Notes: a model not told the origin generated them from the letters alone. A stretch of DNA of 64,000 nucleotides from an uncultured Candidatus Poseidoniales archaeon (GCA_905182515.1 CAJJBW010000001.1:82275-146274), one strand, 5' to 3'. Counted from the stretch's first letter, positions 17,001 through 27,057 are shown. Made by a program: numbers and translations.

Positions 17001-20000
17001 ATGCAGTCAAAAATTAAAAAAATTAATTCATCAATTGAACAAGAAAATGGCATGGTCATTGAAAGACGTTTTACTGCTGCCGGTGAAGATCCTTTTGGAT
17101 CGTTTAATTGGATTGAGATGGATGTTGAGATACGAAATCCTGATGGTTCAATGGCCGAATCAATACAAGGAGTTATGCTTCCTTCTGGCTTTTCTGGAGT
17201 ACCAGGAAAGGTACTTGCTCAAAAATATCTACGTAAGGCTGGTGTTCCATTATTTCTTCGAAAAGTACCTGAAGAAGATGTACCTATATGGCTCCAAAGA
17301 AGTGAGCCCGATTATGAAAAACTTCAGACTGTAGATAAGAATGAAAGAATGGGGGGAGAAATAGATGGAAGAGATTTATTTAGACGCTTAGCAGGTACTT
17401 GGACATATTGGGGATGGAAATATGGATACTTTGCAAGCGAAGTCGATGCGTTAGCATATTTTGATGAAATGTGTTATTTGATTGCTAGTCAGAGGTCTGC
17501 CCCGAATAGCCCTCAGTGGTTCAATACAGGATTACATTGGGCATATGGAATAGAGGGTCCTGCACAAGGTCATCATTATGTTGACCCTTCCACAGGTGAA
17601 TTGAATTTGTCAGTGAATGCATATGAGCATCCTCAACCACACGCTTGCTTCATTCAATCAGTTTCTGATGAATTAGTAGGTGGCACTGGGTCAATTATGG
17701 GATTATGGAATAGAGAGGCTTTATTGTTTAAATATGGTTCCGGAACGGGATCAAACTTCTCTAAGATTAGAGGGAAAGACGAACCTTTATCCGGGGGTGG
17801 AAAATCTTCCGGTTTGTTATCATTCTTAAAAATTGGAGACAGGGCTGCAGGTGCCATAAAGTCAGGAGGGACAACGCGTAGAGCTGCAAAGATGGTGACA
17901 CTTGATTTAGATCATCCAGACATAGAAGAATATATTGACTGGAAATCCACTGAAGAAGAGAAGGTTTCTGCACTGGTGATAGGTAGTAATATCTTACAAA
18001 AACATGCAAATACCATAATGGATTCTATTTGGGCCCATGAGGGAGATACAAAGTTTGATCAAAGTACAAATTTAGAACTCAGAAAATCTATGGTTCAAGC
18101 GATAAAAGATTGTGTGCCACAGCCTCACATACAGAGAATTATTGATTTAGCAAAACAAGGATGGAAGGGTGTTGATTTCGATGTTTTCGATACAGACTGG
18201 CAGGGTGAGGCTTATATGACAGTTTCAGGCCAAAATAGTAACAACTCAGTCAGAGTTCCAAATGAATTTATGGATGCTGTAAATAATAAAGAAGCTTGGA
18301 ACTTGTACTGGAGAACAGAATTAGACAAGGCCGAAGAAGAAGGAAGGAATCCAGAACCTTGCAAAGTTCTTGATGCTGGAGAGCTGTGGAATAAAGTAGC
18401 ATACACTGCATGGGCATGTGCTGATCCGGGAGTACAATTCGATACTACAATAAATGAATGGCACACCTGTCCCGAGGGAGGGAAGATAAATGGTTCAAAT
18501 CCATGCTCAGAATATATGTTCCTTGACGATACCGCTTGCAACCTTGCAAGTATAAATCTCCTAAAATACTATGATATGAATACTCAGACTTTCAATATAG
18601 AAGATTTTCGTCATAGTGTAAGATTGTGGACTACTACGTTGGAAGTTAGTGTTTTAATGGCACAATTCCCATCCGCTGAAATAGCAAAAAAATCATATGA
18701 CTATAGGACACTAGGACTTGGTTATTGTAATATTGGTTCTTTGTTGATGCACATGGGAATCCCGTATGATGACGAACGTGGATATGCTATTTGCGGTGCA
18801 ATGACTGCAATTATGTGTGGCGAATCATATGCTACCAGTGCTGAAATAGCATCAATATTAGGCCCTTATCCAGATTATGACAGGAACAAAGAACATATGC
18901 TTAGAGTCATGAGAAATCATCGCAGAGCAGCGTATGGCAGTAGTGCTGAAGATTACGAAGGCCTGTCTGTTGCACCAATGACCATAGACCCTAAGAAATG
19001 TCCTAAAGATCTTTTAGAAGCTGCTAGGCATGCCTGGGATAGGGCGTTAAGAGAAGGAGAAATCCATGGATATAGAAATGCGCAAACTACTGTAATTGCT
19101 CCGACAGGGACAATTGGTTTGGTAATGGGCGCTGACACTACTGGAGTAGAACCTCAATTTTCATTAGTACAATACAAGACTTTAGCAGGAGGGGGATCTT
19201 TGAGGATTGTGAATGGAGGAGTTTCGAATGCATTGAAACGACTAGGATATACGGACAATGAGACTAAAAGTATTGAAGAATATATAACAGGCAGTAAAAC
19301 TCTGAATAACTGCCCTCATCTTTCTGCAGAAAAGTTATCAGATTTAGGGTTGGATAACAAAATTGTCAAGAGAATTGAAAATAGTTTTGCTGATGTGTTT
19401 GATATTCGCTCTGCATTCTCTCCCAACATTTTAGGTGAAGAATTTTGTAAAGAAAAATTAGGGATGACAAAAGAAAATTATGAAAATCCTTTCTTTGACG
19501 TTTTAACTCATATGGGTCTTTCCTCAAATGAAGTTGATACTGCAAATGATTATGTGTTTGGATACAATATGATTGAGGGTGCACCTGGGTTAAAAGAAGC
19601 GCATTTGGCTGTATTTGATTGTGCAACTCCATGTGGGAAATATGGTAAGCGATCTATTGACTGGAAAGCGCATGTTATGATGATGGCGGCAGCGCAGCCG
19701 TTTATATCCGGAGCAATTTCTAAGACAATAAACATGCCATCTAACTCAACAGTGGAAGAAATAAGGGAGGCATATAATTTGAGCCATGCAACTATGAACA
19801 AAGCATGTGCAGTTTATAGAGACTGTTCGAAACTTTCACAGCCATTGATGAATCAATTAGTTGATTCAAGCGCAATGGAAGAAGAAGTTGAAGAATTGAT
19901 TGTTACAAAAATGGTAGAAGAGGTAGTTAGAGTATTACCAGTTGCTGAAGAGGTTGCTAGGCCGGTAGCTGTATCTATGGTTGAATATATTGCTACAAGA

Positions 20001-20636
20001 AGACAATTACCCAACAAGAAAAAGGGTGATAATATCAAAGCAAGAATTGGAGGGCATAGCGTACGGCTAATTACAGGCGAGTATCCTGATGGTAAATTAG
20101 GAGAAATTATACTTGTTACATCTAAAGAAGGAGCTGCATGGAGAGCAATGTTGAATCAGTTTGCTATTGCAGTATCTATTGGTTTACAACATGGAGTACC
20201 ACTGGAAGCGTTCGTAAAGGTATTTACTTTCCAAAAATTCGAACCTAGTGGAATGGTGGAAGGAGGTAGCGGAAGAGTCAAGATGACATCCAGTTTAGTA
20301 GATTGGATATTTAGAGAGTTGGCAATTGAATACGCTGGAAGAGATGATTTGGCACATGTAAGCGTTGAAGAATCTGATTTTGATCCATACTCAATTAGTA
20401 GGCCTGAAATTACTGAAATGGGAGTTTTACGTACCCAGGGAGAAAAGAGAGAATTACAAATGACTCTGGATTCATCAGTTAACAGTGTAGAAGATGCAGG
20501 AATGAAAGAAAGACGAATGGCAAGAGAAAGGGGTTATACTGGAGATATTTGCGCATCTTGCGGGAGTAGTCAAATGAGAAGAAATGGAACTTGCCTAAAA
20601 TGTGATTCTTGTGGCGAAACTACTGGTTGTTCATGA
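17001..20636 (+). CDS. nrdJ: Adenosylcobalamin-dependent ribonucleotide reductase (class II)
   Basis: Makes deoxyribonucleotides using adenosylcobalamin to generate the thiyl radical, with no oxygen requirement. Seen: SQRSAPNSPQWFNTGL near 165-177, YGSGTGSNFSKIRG near 245, GQNSNNSVRVPNEFM near 410, NPCSEYMFLDDTACNLASIN near 500-520 with active-site cysteines, the PTGTIGLVMGADTTG phosphate loop near 701, and a C-terminal zinc-ribbon-like tail with CASC, CLKC, DSCGE and a final Cys pair region (residues 1184-1210), likely to relay reducing power. The size, 1211 residues, is at the long end but normal for the NrdJ group with the C-terminal extension. The ATG is preceded by TAGGAG. About 160 bases of leader separate it from osmC; no cobalamin riboswitch could be recognised there. 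Confidence 0.96.
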   Translation: MQSKIKKINSSIEQENGMVIERRFTAAGEDPFGSFNWIEMDVEIRNPDGSMAESIQGVMLPSGFSGVPGKVLAQKYLRKAGVPLFLRKVPEEDVPIWLQRSEPDYEKLQTVDKNERMGGEIDGRDLFRRLAGTWTYWGWKYGYFASEVDALAYFDEMCYLIASQRSAPNSPQWFNTGLHWAYGIEGPAQGHHYVDPSTGELNLSVNAYEHPQPHACFIQSVSDELVGGTGSIMGLWNREALLFKYGSGTGSNFSKIRGKDEPLSGGGKSSGLLSFLKIGDRAAGAIKSGGTTRRAAKMVTLDLDHPDIEEYIDWKSTEEEKVSALVIGSNILQKHANTIMDSIWAHEGDTKFDQSTNLELRKSMVQAIKDCVPQPHIQRIIDLAKQGWKGVDFDVFDTDWQGEAYMTVSGQNSNNSVRVPNEFMDAVNNKEAWNLYWRTELDKAEEEGRNPEPCKVLDAGELWNKVAYTAWACADPGVQFDTTINEWHTCPEGGKINGSNPCSEYMFLDDTACNLASINLLKYYDMNTQTFNIEDFRHSVRLWTTTLEVSVLMAQFPSAEIAKKSYDYRTLGLGYCNIGSLLMHMGIPYDDERGYAICGAMTAIMCGESYATSAEIASILGPYPDYDRNKEHMLRVMRNHRRAAYGSSAEDYEGLSVAPMTIDPKKCPKDLLEAARHAWDRALREGEIHGYRNAQTTVIAPTGTIGLVMGADTTGVEPQFSLVQYKTLAGGGSLRIVNGGVSNALKRLGYTDNETKSIEEYITGSKTLNNCPHLSAEKLSDLGLDNKIVKRIENSFADVFDIRSAFSPNILGEEFCKEKLGMTKENYENPFFDVLTHMGLSSNEVDTANDYVFGYNMIEGAPGLKEAHLAVFDCATPCGKYGKRSIDWKAHVMMMAAAQPFISGAISKTINMPSNSTVEEIREAYNLSHATMNKACAVYRDCSKLSQPLMNQLVDSSAMEEEVEELIVTKMVEEVVRVLPVAEEVARPVAVSMVEYIATRRQLPNKKKGDNIKARIGGHSVRLITGEYPDGKLGEIILVTSKEGAAWRAMLNQFAIAVSIGLQHGVPLEAFVKVFTFQKFEPSGMVEGGSGRVKMTSSLVDWIFRELAIEYAGRDDLAHVSVEESDFDPYSISRPEITEMGVLRTQGEKRELQMTLDSSVNSVEDAGMKERRMARERGYTGDICASCGSSQMRRNGTCLKCDSCGETTGCS

Positions 20637-20663
20637 GTTAACAAAATAGCCACTCATCTAAAT

Positions 20664-21515
20664 ATGTACCACTACCTCGTAGAGGGCGTGGAATTGGGAG
20701 TAGATGTAGTAATACCTACTTTTCGCCGACCGGAGGCATTGGCAAAATGCTTGGCTTCACTTGAAAATCAAAGCATAATGCCAGACTCGATCGAAGTAGT
20801 TGATGATTCAAGTACTGACTATGGCCCAGGAGTATCTAGAAATATTGGATGGAAAAGGGGTAAAGCAAATATTGTCGCATTTCTTGATGATGACTGCATA
20901 GCCCCTCCCAATTGGGTTGAAACAATAAAAAAATTATTTCAAGATGAAACTATTAGCGGTATTGAAGGTGCAATGACTACCGTGGATAAAGAAGGGAATA
21001 TTGTAAAATATAATCCCCCAAATAGATTCAAATGGGATCGTTTTAAAACTGCTAATTTAGTTATTAGAAGAAAAGCATTAGAAGAAGTTACTGGATTTGA
21101 TGAAAGGTATCACCTACATAGAGAAGATACAGATTTAGCTTGGAAAGTTATTGATGCTGGATATAGAATTATTTGGTCGCCAGATTGTATAATGCACCAT
21201 CCCGAACCATTGGGATCAATGGGGATTTATGCTCCTTATCCCAGATCGGAGCAACTACTTTTCCATTGTAATTCTAATAAATATATTGAAAGTGCGGCAG
21301 GATTAATTTCTTTTAGGAGTATATTAAGTGGTGATTTGTGGAGGTTACAAAAAAATCTAAGAACGATTCAGAAACCAGCTGATGTTACGCCTTTAACACG
21401 TATTCAATCATGGAATCTTTGGACTCGGGCTTGGGGAATTGCTTTATTTTGGTTAATTAGAAAGAATACCTTTGGTGAACCAAAAAAGGTAGCTAAGCAT
21501 TTAAGAAATAATTAA
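20664..21515 (+). CDS. Family 2 glycosyltransferase
   Basis: GT-A fold glycosyltransferase of 283 residues. Seen: nucleotide-binding start VDVVIPTFRRPEALAKCLASL at about residues 14-32, DDSSTDYGPGVSRNIGW, the metal-binding acidic triad in VAFLDDDCIAPPNW near 77, and FDERYHLHREDTDLAWKVIDAG near 145-165, where the ED pair is the likely base. The C-terminal 60 residues include a hydrophobic segment (WGIALFWLI) that could touch the membrane. It opens a patch of sulfotransferase genes, so glycan building for a sulfated surface polymer is a reasonable inference. Its stop overlaps the convergent sulfotransferase stop by four bases. Confidence 0.9.
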   Translation: MYHYLVEGVELGVDVVIPTFRRPEALAKCLASLENQSIMPDSIEVVDDSSTDYGPGVSRNIGWKRGKANIVAFLDDDCIAPPNWVETIKKLFQDETISGIEGAMTTVDKEGNIVKYNPPNRFKWDRFKTANLVIRRKALEEVTGFDERYHLHREDTDLAWKVIDAGYRIIWSPDCIMHHPEPLGSMGIYAPYPRSEQLLFHCNSNKYIESAAGLISFRSILSGDLWRLQKNLRTIQKPADVTPLTRIQSWNLWTRAWGIALFWLIRKNTFGEPKKVAKHLRNN

Positions 21516-22453
21516 TCTATTATTATTGAATTTGGGATATACTCTTCTAAGTTTTTGAAAAATTCAATATCATCACTAAATTTATCTCTTATTTTATTTT
21601 CTAATTCAGGTGGAATAATGTCTTTTGAAGAGGAGACGTGTTTCCATCCTAATCTTCTTATTGGATCGAGGATCATCTTACGTAGTGCACGGCTAGGTAG
21701 GATTATTCTAGCCATAGTAAATATAAAATCTGGAGGTTTGCGTAATAATCTTCTGAGAGGATTGTTTGATAGTCTCCCTCTGACATTTTTGACAACTAGA
21801 TCTTGTGGCATCTTTTTAGGGTCTATTCCTAACCATTTAGAAATAGATTCTAAGACTTGTACCGGTTTTTTTGCAATAGTTGATAATTTTATGACCCTTA
21901 CTCGATCTTCTCCGAGCATTTCAATCCAGGATCTAATAAAATTAGAATATTGAGGGTATGTTAAAAATGACCATGTGGCTTCATCTTCGTCATCAATCAC
22001 CCAATTTTTATCATCTAACTTTTCTAATAATTGATTAAAGCTTGTATCATAGTTTAATCCTTTGTTCATTTCACCATGCCACGAAATTAACAAATCAAAA
22101 GGATCTCTGATAGTAATAATAATTTTTGCATTTGGTAATAATTCACGTACTGTATCTAATGCCTTTTTTGAATAGAGATGTTGTGGAGACTTGTCAATAA
22201 TCCATTTTTCTTGTCTATATTTAACCATATTAATTTCATTAGGCATTAATAACGTCCCCTTTGGTTTAGTTGGGCTAAATGGTATGTCGCTAATTCCTCC
22301 TAATAAAAATCCACTTTCAGAAGCACTAATAGGCATCTTTTCCCAAGGGTGATAAATTTCAGGGTGTTTACGCATCCAAGTTAGAAGAGAGGTGGTTCCA
22401 CATTTAGGACCTCCGATTAATAATAAATTTGGAACATTGGAGATTGATTGCAT
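21512..22453 (-). CDS. PAPS-dependent sulfotransferase (1)
   Basis: Transfers sulfate from PAPS to an acceptor, probably a carbohydrate. Seen: the 5'-phosphosulfate-binding loop LLIGGPKCGTTSLLTWMRKHP with Lys17 and Thr20-Thr21, and the 3'-phosphate-binding segment IIITIRDPFDLLISWHGEM near residues 110-126 with the Arg and Ser. VIDKSPQHLY near 92 fits the region before it. The C-terminal part is typical of the P-loop sulfotransferase fold (Sulfotransfer_1/3). It begins with an ATG at 22453 and is followed upstream by a second sulfotransferase on the same strand. The acceptor is unknown. Confidence 0.9.
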   Translation of the reverse strand: MQSISNVPNLLLIGGPKCGTTSLLTWMRKHPEIYHPWEKMPISASESGFLLGGISDIPFSPTKPKGTLLMPNEINMVKYRQEKWIIDKSPQHLYSKKALDTVRELLPNAKIIITIRDPFDLLISWHGEMNKGLNYDTSFNQLLEKLDDKNWVIDDEDEATWSFLTYPQYSNFIRSWIEMLGEDRVRVIKLSTIAKKPVQVLESISKWLGIDPKKMPQDLVVKNVRGRLSNNPLRRLLRKPPDFIFTMARIILPSRALRKMILDPIRRLGWKHVSSSKDIIPPELENKIRDKFSDDIEFFKNLEEYIPNSIIID

Positions 22454-22485
22454 AATATTCTGTAACTCCGTGTGATATTTTTATA

Positions 22486-23388
22486 TTAAGATATTTCATT
22501 AATATTTAAACAATGATGGTTAATTTCCTTTACCCAATGAGCAGTTGAAAAGCCCGTTATTTTTTCAAATATTTTTAAATCACTAATTATTATGTCAGAA
22601 CAAGTCGGGTAATGATTATTATTAGTTTTTTCCAGAATAGGTTTTTTGCTGATTATTGGGATTGAGTATACATTTATATCTCTTGATTGTAAAATTATAA
22701 CTATGGGTTTTTTAATTAAATTGGGTATATTGGCAAAAATAAATCTACATATCTTACCAAAATGGGTGAGGGGTCTACGATTAGTAGCACTGTTCGTATG
22801 TTTTGATAAATTAATAGTGTAATCATTTGGTTTTAATTTAAGAAACGAATCGATTTGGGATAAAATCTTATTTGGATTATCTTTCATTTGTTGGCTATCA
22901 ATAATTAAAAAATTATCTATAGAAAAATATTCTAACCATCTAGTCATAGATTTTCCATACATAGTATCATCTTTCAGTCGAGCATCCGACCATGCAACAG
23001 AAAAATCTGTCCAATCTACATTATTATCGGCATCTGATTGGGTGTCCTTAACCATATTCCAATGACTAATTGTTCTAGAAACGGGTTCTCTTAGGCATAA
23101 TATAAATTTCATATTAGGTATTTTTCTAAATATTCTCTCGGGAGATAGCGGACACGCAAATGTATGAACTGATGCATCTATACGAAGGCCGGGGCGAGTA
23201 AAGCAATTATCATAATCTGACCAATCTGGTTCTTTTGTTATTCTATCAAAGGTGCCTTTGTGTGAACTTACAATATTAGGTTCTTTTGGATTTGAAAGTT
23301 GAATATCTGGATGTTGAGATAAAGTATTAGCTAGCCAAGTAGTTCCGGCTTTTGGAACACCAACAATAAAAGCATCAATTGGCTGCAA
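22486..23388 (-). CDS. PAPS-dependent sulfotransferase (2)
   Basis: Second P-loop sulfotransferase, 300 residues, with low similarity to its neighbour. Seen: AFIVGVPKAGTTWLANTLSQHP at the N-terminus, Lys13 and Thr16-Thr17 in the 5'-phosphosulfate loop, and FILCLREPVSRTISHWNM near 95-112 with the Arg and Ser that bind the 3'-phosphate. The only start that keeps the essential loop is the TTG at 23388; there is no in-frame ATG or GTG upstream. It lies 32 bases upstream of the sulfotransferase 1 start on the same strand, so the pair is probably co-transcribed. The acceptor is unknown. Confidence 0.88.
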   Translation of the reverse strand: MQPIDAFIVGVPKAGTTWLANTLSQHPDIQLSNPKEPNIVSSHKGTFDRITKEPDWSDYDNCFTRPGLRIDASVHTFACPLSPERIFRKIPNMKFILCLREPVSRTISHWNMVKDTQSDADNNVDWTDFSVAWSDARLKDDTMYGKSMTRWLEYFSIDNFLIIDSQQMKDNPNKILSQIDSFLKLKPNDYTINLSKHTNSATNRRPLTHFGKICRFIFANIPNLIKKPIVIILQSRDINVYSIPIISKKPILEKTNNNHYPTCSDIIISDLKIFEKITGFSTAHWVKEINHHCLNINEIS

Positions 23389-23486
23389 TGAAAAGTTCTC
23401 CGTTAAACTATACCTCGTTGAGAGGTACTATATGTTGCGGACGAGACCGTCTGTATGAAAAGTACGTCGTTATGTGAAGTGATATA

Positions 23487-24260
23487 TTGAATAATAAAAA
23501 GGAATATCACTTAATTTGGTTTCAACATTTACATAAATCTGCAGGTACTTTTATTGTAAATATGGCCATAACAAATGGAGAGTTATTATTCAATAAGCAT
23601 AATAATGGAAACCCTACAAATCAAGAAGGGGATTTATTACCAATTTGGGAATACAATAAAATTGAATTATTAGATTTCATAAATAGGTGTGAGGAAGCTG
23701 GTGTAACGTTTGTCGCAACTGAATATGGTTCTCCTGATTTTGAATTTCTTTCTAATGATCCACGAATAACACTAATCACTTGTATTAGAGACCCTAAAAA
23801 AAGGATGATATCTAACTATAATTATGATTACTATTCAGGATATACTGATGAGAAAAGTATAGCAGAATTTATAGAAGTGCCAAACGTTTATACTTCAGAT
23901 AATTATTATGTTCGAGTTTTTTCTAGAACTACAAGTATACCCCTAAAAAAATTAACTGAGTTTGACTTTCAGATGGCAGTAAAAAATATTGGTATGTTTG
24001 ATATTACTATTAAAACAGGGCATAATAACTTAGAAAAAAAATTATTTGAAAGTTTTGGATGGGACAAGTTGAGTAATAATAATCATAGTACTTTTGGAGA
24101 TAAATGGAGAATCATTAATTTGATAAAAAGACTGCAATTTATAAGATTGATTAACTATATTAAACAAAAGAATATGGTTATTGATGAATCATGCTTAAAC
24201 AATAGATTTGATTTGGATTATAAGTTATTATCAATGATTATAGATAGTGATGTTAGTTAA
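23487..24260 (+). CDS. Sulfotransferase-family protein (3), HKSAGT type
   Basis: 257-residue protein of the sulfotransferase family 2 type. Seen: WFQHLHKSAGTFIVNM at residues 11-26, where HKSAGT is the PAPS loop of Golgi-type sulfotransferases, and LITCIRDPKKRMISNYNYDYY near 92-112 for 3'-phosphate binding. The frame opens only at 23478 and the sole initiation codon ahead of the loop is TTG 23487, so translation from TTG is implied. It is divergent from sulfotransferase 2 and more AT-rich than most genes in the window. Its last eight bases overlap the end of the convergent methyltransferase remnant. The acceptor is unknown. Confidence 0.83.
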   Translation: MNNKKEYHLIWFQHLHKSAGTFIVNMAITNGELLFNKHNNGNPTNQEGDLLPIWEYNKIELLDFINRCEEAGVTFVATEYGSPDFEFLSNDPRITLITCIRDPKKRMISNYNYDYYSGYTDEKSIAEFIEVPNVYTSDNYYVRVFSRTTSIPLKKLTEFDFQMAVKNIGMFDITIKTGHNNLEKKLFESFGWDKLSNNNHSTFGDKWRIINLIKRLQFIRLINYIKQKNMVIDESCLNNRFDLDYKLLSMIIDSDVS

Positions 24261-24749
24261 TTATATTCTTGAAATTAGCCCTATATCTTTGGTTGTCACC
24301 GTCGTTCAAGTCAACAATTGAATTATACCCAATTAGTGTAAATTCAGAGAACCAATTTTCAAGCCATGTTTTTTTTAAAGGCCATGGTGGTCCGGTTTTG
24401 TTTTCTAAATTATCATTTTCCAATCTTGTCCTGCCTATGCATAATAAATCTCCGTCTTTTGCTAGCAAAGGAATCAGTGCTGCAGCCAATTCATCACGAA
24501 TATCAGTATGGACCGCCTGCAAGATATGAATTTCTACAACTAAATCAAAGTATTTTGTCCAAGACTTGGGTAGATCTAGTAAATTATATACATATTAGTG
24601 TTTGGCGATAGCGCAGCCCATGGAATATTACTAGAGTTACCATTTGCATCTGAATAAATATCTTCAAACCAAGAAAATGGAGAACCGTTAATACGTGCAA
24701 TCTGGGCATTTAGTTTAATATCAAAGTTATTTTGAATATCTTCTGGCAT
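24253..24749 (-). pseudogene. Class I methyltransferase pseudogene with its core deleted
   Basis: Two fragments of one gene lie in different frames. The N-terminal fragment starts at ATG 24749, one base after the TAA of the next gene upstream; it contains GSPFSWFEDIYSDANG and IPWAALSPN and ends at a TAG at 24576-24578 after 57 codons. The C-terminal fragment is open from about 24594 to the stop at 24253 and reads LLDLPKSWTKYFDLVVEIHILQ and onward, the end of a SAM methyltransferase. The part that should lie between, with the glycine-rich SAM-binding motif and the following strand-acid motif (roughly 45-50 residues by comparison with this family), is absent. An internal deletion near 24576-24595 best explains this. 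Neither piece could bind SAM alone. Confidence 0.82.
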
Positions 24750-24750
24750 T

Positions 24751-26106
24751 TTATTTTCCTTCTTTGATTTTTTGTAATAACTCTTGAGTTTTCATATCTC
24801 TCATTCCAACCCATCTGTAAAGCTCTTGAAATGAGTTATGATCTTCATTTGATATGTTTTTTGATATTTTTAAAAATGATTCGGGATTTACCCTGGCTAT
24901 CTCTAACATGAAACTAACGAGTTTTGACCTTGAAGTTTCATTGCACAATATCCATAATTTTGGTAATAGATTTATTCTATCAAAAATATCATAATTAATA
25001 TATTCTCGTATACTAGAATTAATTAATATCTGCATTGCTTTTTGGTTTCCTTTTTCTATTACTTTAGGGGCTCTTATCAAAAATAAATTTATATCCATTC
25101 TAATTATAAATCCTAGTGCGGATGTAGCAACTACACAACTAGTTTCATCGTTATCAATTAATAGGATATCCAATAAGTGGAGTGTTAGTTTTGAATCATA
25201 GGAGTATAGTTTGGGAAGAGAAGTTGCAATGCTTCTTCTTATTGAGTGTTCATTATTGTGAACTGCATAAATTAATATTTCTTTTGATTGTTCAGGAAAA
25301 TCTGAAATTAAATTCACGGTTGCCCTTATTAGTGCTTCAGATTGTACACCTGTAGATTCATTTAGAGTGGTTTTTATTCTTAAAAATAAGTTTAAATGAG
25401 CGGTTAGCATAGAATATGTAGTTAAATTTTCTATCCAAAATGGAAGAATTAGTTTAGACGAATGCGTTGATAACGACAAATAATCAAGTATGAGATTTGT
25501 TGCTAATACTCCTGAGGGATGTGGTGAAATATCCTCATAAACTGTTTCTGAAGATGGGTCCCATCCAATATGATGGGGGCCTGATGATTTATGTTTTCTA
25601 TTAAAAGATGGAGATTGGGCCATTGAAATAGATATAAGAAAACTAAAACAATGATTCTTAGCAACATCAGAAGCTTCAAAGCACATTCCAATAAATGTTG
25701 ATATCGCAAAATACCATCTATCTGTATCTGGTGCGGATTCGTCCAATCCTGCTAATAGCCAATCCCTAATTTGTAAAATTAAGATTCTTTTAGATATTGT
25801 TTCTATATTTTTTCCTGCCCATTTTTCTCTTTCTGATTCAGGGTCTATGTGTCTCTTTACATAATCTGGTTCGATTAAATCAAATATTTCTGATAATTTT
25901 GATTTAAATCCGGCTTTATCTATTGAAAATAGCCCTAGTGTTTGAGATACTAAAATATCTATTGACTTTGGTGGTTGGGCAGGAAAATCTGGTAATTCAA
26001 GAGGAGGATTTGGCAATTTACCTTGATTGAAGGAATTTTTAACATATTTTTCTAAAAGTATTGTACAATTTTCCCATATCAAAGGTTCGGCATCACGGCG
26101 TACCAT
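24751..26106 (-). CDS. Helical-repeat protein of unknown function downstream of tfb
   Basis: Not assigned to a named family. The 451 residues are predicted almost wholly helical. From about residue 240 the pattern of paired helices (ALIRATVNLISDFPEQSKEILI, HSIRRSIATSLPKLYSYD, ETSCVVATSALGFIIRMD) resembles HEAT-like repeats with a period near 40 residues. No catalytic motif, signal peptide or clear membrane segment is seen. It begins 11 bases after the stop of tfb on the same strand and is followed one base after its own stop by the methyltransferase remnant, so the three form a unit. A scaffold role linked to transcription is only a guess from position. Confidence 0.7.
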   Translation of the reverse strand: MVRRDAEPLIWENCTILLEKYVKNSFNQGKLPNPPLELPDFPAQPPKSIDILVSQTLGLFSIDKAGFKSKLSEIFDLIEPDYVKRHIDPESEREKWAGKNIETISKRILILQIRDWLLAGLDESAPDTDRWYFAISTFIGMCFEASDVAKNHCFSFLISISMAQSPSFNRKHKSSGPHHIGWDPSSETVYEDISPHPSGVLATNLILDYLSLSTHSSKLILPFWIENLTTYSMLTAHLNLFLRIKTTLNESTGVQSEALIRATVNLISDFPEQSKEILIYAVHNNEHSIRRSIATSLPKLYSYDSKLTLHLLDILLIDNDETSCVVATSALGFIIRMDINLFLIRAPKVIEKGNQKAMQILINSSIREYINYDIFDRINLLPKLWILCNETSRSKLVSFMLEIARVNPESFLKISKNISNEDHNSFQELYRWVGMRDMKTQELLQKIKEGK

Positions 26107-26117
26107 GCGTACACCAA

Positions 26118-27044
26118 TTAAATCTCAAGTTCAATATTTAAATTTTGTATTAATTCTTTGTAACGGTTACGAATTGTAACTTCAGTAACCCCTGCTACTT
26201 CTGCTACTTCTCTTTGAGTTCTACGCTTTCCACAAAGAACGCTGGCGATATAAATTATAGATGCTGCAATACCTGTTGGACCTCTTCCGCTAGTAAGTTC
26301 TCTTTCCTGCGCTGCTGCAATTAACTCGTATGCCTTTGCCTGTACTTCAGCATCTAAATCTAATCCAGAACAAAAACGAGGGATATAATCTTCTGGTTTA
26401 GTAGGGGGTATCTTCATTTTTAATTCCCTAACCATGAATCTATATGTACGTCCAATCTCTTTTCTTCCAGTACGACTAGCTTCACCTATTTCGTCAAGAG
26501 TTCTTGGATTTTGGCATTGTCGACATGCGGCATACAAACTTGCAGCGGCAACTCCTTCAATCGATCGTCCTCGAATTAATCTAGCTTCTACTGCTTTTTT
26601 ATAATTAACAGCTGCTGCTTCCCTTATTGATTTAGGTAAATCTAATCGGCTAGCCATTCTATCTAATTCAGCTAATGCCATAGCCAAGTTTCTTTCTGTA
26701 GCATTGCTTACGCGTGATCTTTTTTGCCATTTCCTCATACGATAGAATTGGCTTCTGTATCTACTAGAAATTGATTTCCCAGAATAGTCTTTATTTTGCC
26801 AATCAATATCTGTAGAAAGCCCTTTATCATGAAGCATTACAGTCATTGGTGCGCCTGTACGCGCTCTTTGATCTCCTTGCTCAGGACTAAAGACTCTCCA
26901 TTCAGCACCTTGGTCTATGACATTGTCTTCTAAGACAAGTCCACAATCTTGACAAACTATTTCACCTCTAGTTTCATCTTTTATGAGGTTTCTACTTGCG
27001 CATTCTGTACATTTTACTGTGTCTTCAATGAGGTCGTTTACCAT
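26118..27044 (-). CDS. tfb: Transcription initiation factor TFB
   Basis: Archaeal TFIIB homologue; it recruits RNA polymerase to TBP-bound promoters. Seen: N-terminal zinc ribbon with CTEC near residues 11-14 and CQDCG near 31-35, the B-reader region [11 protein letters not shown] and RARTGAP near 47-67, then two cyclin-like repeats, the first with [18 protein letters not shown] near 160-177 and the second with [18 protein letters not shown] near 253-270. It ends with the recognition helix [13 protein letters not shown] that reads the BRE. The length of 308 is normal. A 15-base palindrome sits just before its ribosome-binding site GGTGGAG, suggesting control at its own promoter. It diverges from the aconitase-family gene. 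Confidence 0.97.
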   Translation of the reverse strand: MVNDLIEDTVKCTECASRNLIKDETRGEIVCQDCGLVLEDNVIDQGAEWRVFSPEQGDQRARTGAPMTVMLHDKGLSTDIDWQNKDYSGKSISSRYRSQFYRMRKWQKRSRVSNATERNLAMALAELDRMASRLDLPKSIREAAAVNYKKAVEARLIRGRSIEGVAAASLYAACRQCQNPRTLDEIGEASRTGRKEIGRTYRFMVRELKMKIPPTKPEDYIPRFCSGLDLDAEVQAKAYELIAAAQERELTSGRGPTGIAASIIYIASVLCGKRRTQREVAEVAGVTEVTIRNRYKELIQNLNIELEI

Positions 27045-27057
27045 AATATCACTCCAC

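Noticed and set aside
24269-24611. Plus-strand frames opposite the methyltransferase remnant
   Set aside because: They are antisense to recognisable methyltransferase fragments, so the minus strand holds the ancestral gene.
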